A DNA stretch of 64,000 nucleotides from NCBI RefSeq assembly GCF_004345745.1, contig NZ_SLXJ01000004.1, forward strand, positions 1 to 64,000. The letters run 5' to 3'. Shown here piece by piece: positions 60,764 to 64,000 of this stretch (positions within the stretch are counted from its first letter, which is position 1; each line of letters opens with the position of its first letter). The notes under the pieces were generated by a model. The model was not told the origin of the DNA. It saw nothing but the letters and a program-made list of their open reading frames with translations, and searched no databases. This stretch comes from Nicoletella semolina. GTDB lineage: Bacteria > Pseudomonadota > Gammaproteobacteria > Enterobacterales > Pasteurellaceae. Both the position numbers and the translations under genes were made by a program.

Positions 60764-62695
60764 ATGATCTTTTTTACAAATTTAACCTTAAAACGTGGAC
60801 AAAGCATATTACTTGAACAGGCTAATACGACCATTCATACAGGACAGAAAGTGGGACTGGTTGGAAAAAATGGCTGTGGAAAATCCTCTCTGTTTGCTTT
60901 ATTAAAAAATGAACTTACTGCTGAAGGGGGAGAGGCAAAATATCCTCATCACTGGTCGATTGCTTGGGTAAATCAGGAAACGCCAGCCTTAGCCATTTCT
61001 GCAATAGAGTATGTTATTCAAGGTGACAGAGAGTATTGTCAGCTTATCGCACGACTGCAGCAAGCAAATGAAGACAATAACGGCAATCAAATTGCGTTAC
61101 TCCACGGACAACTAGATCAAATTGATGCTTGGACAATAGAATCCCGAGCAGCAATATTGCTCAATGGCTTGGGTTTTACAACGGAGCAACTTACCCTCCC
61201 TGTGAAATCATTCTCAGGTGGTTGGCGAATGCGTTTAAATCTCGCTCAAGCATTAATTTGTCGTTCTGATTTGTTGTTACTTGATGAACCGACAAACCAT
61301 CTTGATTTAGATGCGGTTATTTGGCTCGAACGCTGGCTTGAGCAATATCGGGGTACACTTTTGCTTATTTCGCACGACCGTGATTTCCTCGATCCTATCA
61401 TCAATCGAGTGTTACATATAGAACAGCAGAAACTGCACGACTACACAGGCAACTACAGTGCATTTGAAATTCAGCGTGCCACAAAATTGGTTCAACAAAA
61501 TGCGGCTTATCAACAGCAGCAGCAAAAAATTGCTCATTTACAGCAATTTATTACACGCTTTAAAGCGAAAGCCAGTAAAGCCAAACAGGCACAAAGTCGT
61601 GTTAAAGCATTGGAAAAAATGGAACTGATCGCACCAGCCTATCTAGATAACCCCTTTTCTTTTGCGTTTAAATCGCCATTATCGCTACCAAGTCCATTAC
61701 TTGCTATGGAAAAAGTCAGTGCAGGCTATGCGGATACTACCATTTTGCATTCGATCAAATTAAATCTTGTCCCTGGTTCTCGTATCGGACTGCTTGGTAA
61801 GAATGGTGCAGGCAAATCGACACTGATTAAATTGCTTGCGGGTGAAATTCAAGCACAATCAGGTCATACACAGCTGGCAAAAGGTGTGCAATTGGGTTAT
61901 TTTGCACAGCATCAATTAGACACTCTACGTCCAGATGAAAATGCGTTGTGGCATTTAGCTCGCCTTGCACCTGAACAAGCGGAGCAAGAGCTGCGTAATT
62001 ATTTAGGCGGTTTTGATTTTCACGGCGATAAGGTTAAGCAATCTGTTCATACATTTTCTGGAGGGGAAAAAGCTCGATTGGTACTGGCTCTCATTGTTTG
62101 GCAACGACCAAATCTTTTATTACTTGATGAACCAACAAACCATCTCGATCTTGATATGCGTCAAGCACTCACAGAAGCACTTACGCACTATCAAGGTTCA
62201 CTCGTGATTGTTTCACACGACCGCCATCTCTTGCGTAGTACAGTTGATGAATTTTATCTTGTTAATAATGGCGAGGTGGCAGAATTTAAGGGGGATCTGG
62301 ACGATTATCAAAAATGGCTAAGTGAACAGAATACACTTGAATTTGCAAAAAAATCAGTTAATTCAAGTGCTTGTTCTGCTGAAAATGGCTCACAAAATTA
62401 TCAGCAAAAGGACCGTAAAGAACAAAAGCGACTTGATGCGGAACGTCGCCAACAGGCTGCCCCATTACGCAAAAAATTAACGCAGTTAGAGACGGAATTA
62501 TCTCAACTCACTGAAAAATTAGCGTCCTTAGAAAATGTTCTTACAAGTCCTGAAATCTATCAAGCGGAGAATAAATCCAAATTGACGCAAATATTATCTG
62601 AACAAGTTGGTGTTAAAAAACAGGTTGAAGAATTGGAACTTCAATGGTTAGCCTTGCAAGAGGAATTAGAGAATATCATCGTCCAAACCAAGTGA
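60764..62695 (+). CDS. yheS: ABC-F family ATPase YheS
   Basis: This 643-residue soluble protein has two ATPase domains: Walker A GKNGCGKSS and GKNGAGKST, signatures FSGGWRMRLNLAQALICRSDLLLLDEPTNH and FSGGEKARL..LLLDEPTNH. Between them is the linker typical of ABC-F ribosome-acting factors. The start aligns with E. coli YheS, and the C-terminal charged coiled coil is present. ABC-F proteins act at the ribosome E site; YheS eases certain stalled translations. No membrane domains. Confidence 0.92.
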   Translation: MIFFTNLTLKRGQSILLEQANTTIHTGQKVGLVGKNGCGKSSLFALLKNELTAEGGEAKYPHHWSIAWVNQETPALAISAIEYVIQGDREYCQLIARLQQANEDNNGNQIALLHGQLDQIDAWTIESRAAILLNGLGFTTEQLTLPVKSFSGGWRMRLNLAQALICRSDLLLLDEPTNHLDLDAVIWLERWLEQYRGTLLLISHDRDFLDPIINRVLHIEQQKLHDYTGNYSAFEIQRATKLVQQNAAYQQQQQKIAHLQQFITRFKAKASKAKQAQSRVKALEKMELIAPAYLDNPFSFAFKSPLSLPSPLLAMEKVSAGYADTTILHSIKLNLVPGSRIGLLGKNGAGKSTLIKLLAGEIQAQSGHTQLAKGVQLGYFAQHQLDTLRPDENALWHLARLAPEQAEQELRNYLGGFDFHGDKVKQSVHTFSGGEKARLVLALIVWQRPNLLLLDEPTNHLDLDMRQALTEALTHYQGSLVIVSHDRHLLRSTVDEFYLVNNGEVAEFKGDLDDYQKWLSEQNTLEFAKKSVNSSACSAENGSQNYQQKDRKEQKRLDAERRQQAAPLRKKLTQLETELSQLTEKLASLENVLTSPEIYQAENKSKLTQILSEQVGVKKQVEELELQWLALQEELENIIVQTK

Positions 62696-62883
62696 CAAAT
62701 GATTAGAAAAATACTTGTTTTATAAATATCAATAAGATCGACCCTACAATTATATAGTCTAGAAATCAAATTCTCTCAACAAAGATTAGTGTTACGGAAC
62801 GATAATACAAGGGATTTTTTTATCATTTCTAGTACCTTTACAAATAATCCGCTTTTTTTTTATGGAATTACAGTTATAATTAT

Positions 62884-62902
62884 CCCATATAAAAATTATG
62901 GG
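62884..62902. promoter_or_regulatory. Inverted repeat upstream of the TonB-dependent receptor
   Basis: CCCATA (62884-62889) and TATGGG (62897-62902) flank TAAAAAT, 22 bases before the ATG. Just upstream, GTTATAAT matches the left half of the Zur operator consensus. It could be a metalloregulator operator or a leader hairpin. Confidence 0.4.
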
Positions 62903-62923
62903 ATTTATTTTTGAGGAAATATA

Positions 62924-64000
62924 ATGAAAAAAAACGCTATTACGCTGGCATTTTTAGCACTTTTTTCCGCCAATGGTGCAAATGCAAATAACGTTGAGCA
63001 GCTAGAGGAAATTCAAGTGAATGCGAGTACTGGTAAAACAGGCTCTATACTCAATGGGAAAATGAACATTAGCGATCAAGTTATTGATCGCTCAAGCCTT
63101 AAAACACGCTCTGCAACATTAGGTAATGCACTGGCAGGCGAACTTGGAGTGCATTCCAATCCTTTTGGTGGGGGGGCGAGTAAACCAATTATACGTGGAC
63201 AAGATGGCGTGCGTGTAAAAATCTTACAAAATAGTACAGATGTCATTGATGTTTCTTCACTTTCTCCTGATCATGTGGTGGCAGCAGATACTTTGCTTGC
63301 TAGTCAGGTTGAAATTGTACGAGGTGCGAATACATTGCTATACAGCACAGCTTCGCCTGCTGGAGTGGTGAATGTTGTCGATGGACGTATTCCTAACCAA
63401 ATGCCATTTGGTGCGGTAATACCTAATATCGAGGGTGAAGCGTTAGTACGCTACAACACGGCGAGTAATGAAATTGCAACCACCGCAGGTGCTACTCTGG
63501 GAATAGGTGATCATCTTGCCCTTAGGGTTGAAGGCTTAAAACGTAAGGCTAACGATTATAAAGTTCCCCACTTCCAAGCAGACAAACCACTAAATTATCT
63601 ACCAGGTAGCGACAATAAATCCACTGTGGGTACTGTTGGACTTTCCTTTATTCACGATAAAGGTTATTTGGGGGCATCTTACAGCCAACGACAAGATAAG
63701 TATAGTATCCCAGGGCATATTCATTGTGGCAGCAATAAAGAGCATTTTCTCAGCTTTTATGGTTCTGGGCGTTATTATCTGAATATTTACCCACATCTGA
63801 TGTCAGATAGGGATTATAGCGACAATCCACACACGCATTGTAAGCACGATCACGATGAGCCAAGCCATGACAACCCCTTAGGTTTTCAGGTCAACCATGA
63901 ACATGATACACCATGGATTGATATGAAAACCAAGCGTTATGATGTTCGTGGTGAATTGAAACAGCCGATTAGAGGCTTAGATAAAATCAAACTTAGCCTA
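62924..64000 (+). CDS. TonB-dependent outer-membrane receptor, ZnuD-like (cut by window end)
   Basis: The first 359 codons have a signal peptide (MKKNAITLAFLALFSANGANA), a plug domain (IQVNAST start, GVHSNPFGGGASKPIIRGQDG, VEIVRGANTLLYSTASPAGVVNVVD) and the first barrel strands. A histidine/aspartate-rich extracellular loop (HTHCKHDHDEPSHD, then NHEHDTPW) recalls the zinc receptor ZnuD of Neisseria. GAGGAA precedes the ATG. By family it would import zinc, possibly zinc bound to host proteins, with TonB-ExbBD. The rest lies beyond the window. Confidence 0.85.
   Translation, partial: MKKNAITLAFLALFSANGANANNVEQLEEIQVNASTGKTGSILNGKMNISDQVIDRSSLKTRSATLGNALAGELGVHSNPFGGGASKPIIRGQDGVRVKILQNSTDVIDVSSLSPDHVVAADTLLASQVEIVRGANTLLYSTASPAGVVNVVDGRIPNQMPFGAVIPNIEGEALVRYNTASNEIATTAGATLGIGDHLALRVEGLKRKANDYKVPHFQADKPLNYLPGSDNKSTVGTVGLSFIHDKGYLGASYSQRQDKYSIPGHIHCGSNKEHFLSFYGSGRYYLNIYPHLMSDRDYSDNPHTHCKHDHDEPSHDNPLGFQVNHEHDTPWIDMKTKRYDVRGELKQPIRGLDKIKLSL

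Overview
The window looks like chromosomal DNA from a member of the Pasteurellaceae. Most proteins read like Haemophilus/Actinobacillus/Mannheimia housekeeping proteins. Copies of the Actinobacillus pleuropneumoniae-type DNA uptake word (ACAAGCGGT or AAAGCGGTC, often followed by a TTTGCAAA-like block) sit between genes. That points to the clade with Actinobacillus, Mannheimia, Bibersteinia and Glaesserella rather than H. influenzae. I cannot name the species.

Layout. 1-2.1 kb: start of a trimeric autotransporter adhesin on the minus strand, with a heptamer repeat in its leader and a TGAC tetramer repeat in its coding region; with 18 units the gene is out of frame. 2.1-12.1 kb, minus strand: pepB, a Gcr-type membrane protein, a 46-residue basic ORF, mltF, an ABC exporter, adk, galE and ubiE. 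12.2-16.5 kb: hemG, mscL, then fadR divergent from nhaB-dsbB. 16.5-24.5 kb: an accessory block with an XRE regulator and a type III restriction-modification operon (mod, res), flanked by two different, outward-facing IS1595-type transposase genes and prophage debris. 24.7-28.4 kb: metG and putP. 28.4-29.4 kb: a decayed phage capsid gene and other debris. 29.5-34 kb: recN with two LexA boxes, mutH, a TerC-family gene and rlmC.

34.0-41 kb: a strikingly AT-rich biosynthetic island. It holds a phosphopantetheinyl transferase, a single-module NRPS (adenylation, carrier, condensation-like), a nucleotidyltransferase-fold gene split by a frameshift exactly at a (TATTG)4 tract, and an MFS exporter. 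It lies between the core genes rlmC and leuS. I do not recognise the product; this is the best candidate for an undescribed system.

41-54.5 kb, plus strand: leuS, surE, a YqaA-like membrane gene, two consecutive LysM lipoproteins (the second NlpD-like), lptE, holA, parE, corC, lnt, rpoE and rseA. 54.7-64 kb: a 104-residue orphan, argG, a family 9 glycosyltransferase, tRNA-Asn, moeA-moeB, a MarC-family gene, yheS, and the start of a histidine-rich TonB-dependent receptor resembling the zinc receptor ZnuD, cut by the window end.

The window combines a stable envelope, translation and repair core with at least two repeat-controlled loci (adhesin, island nucleotidyltransferase) and one possible former one (mod). 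All identifications are by eye from motifs and remembered family sequences; no search was run.
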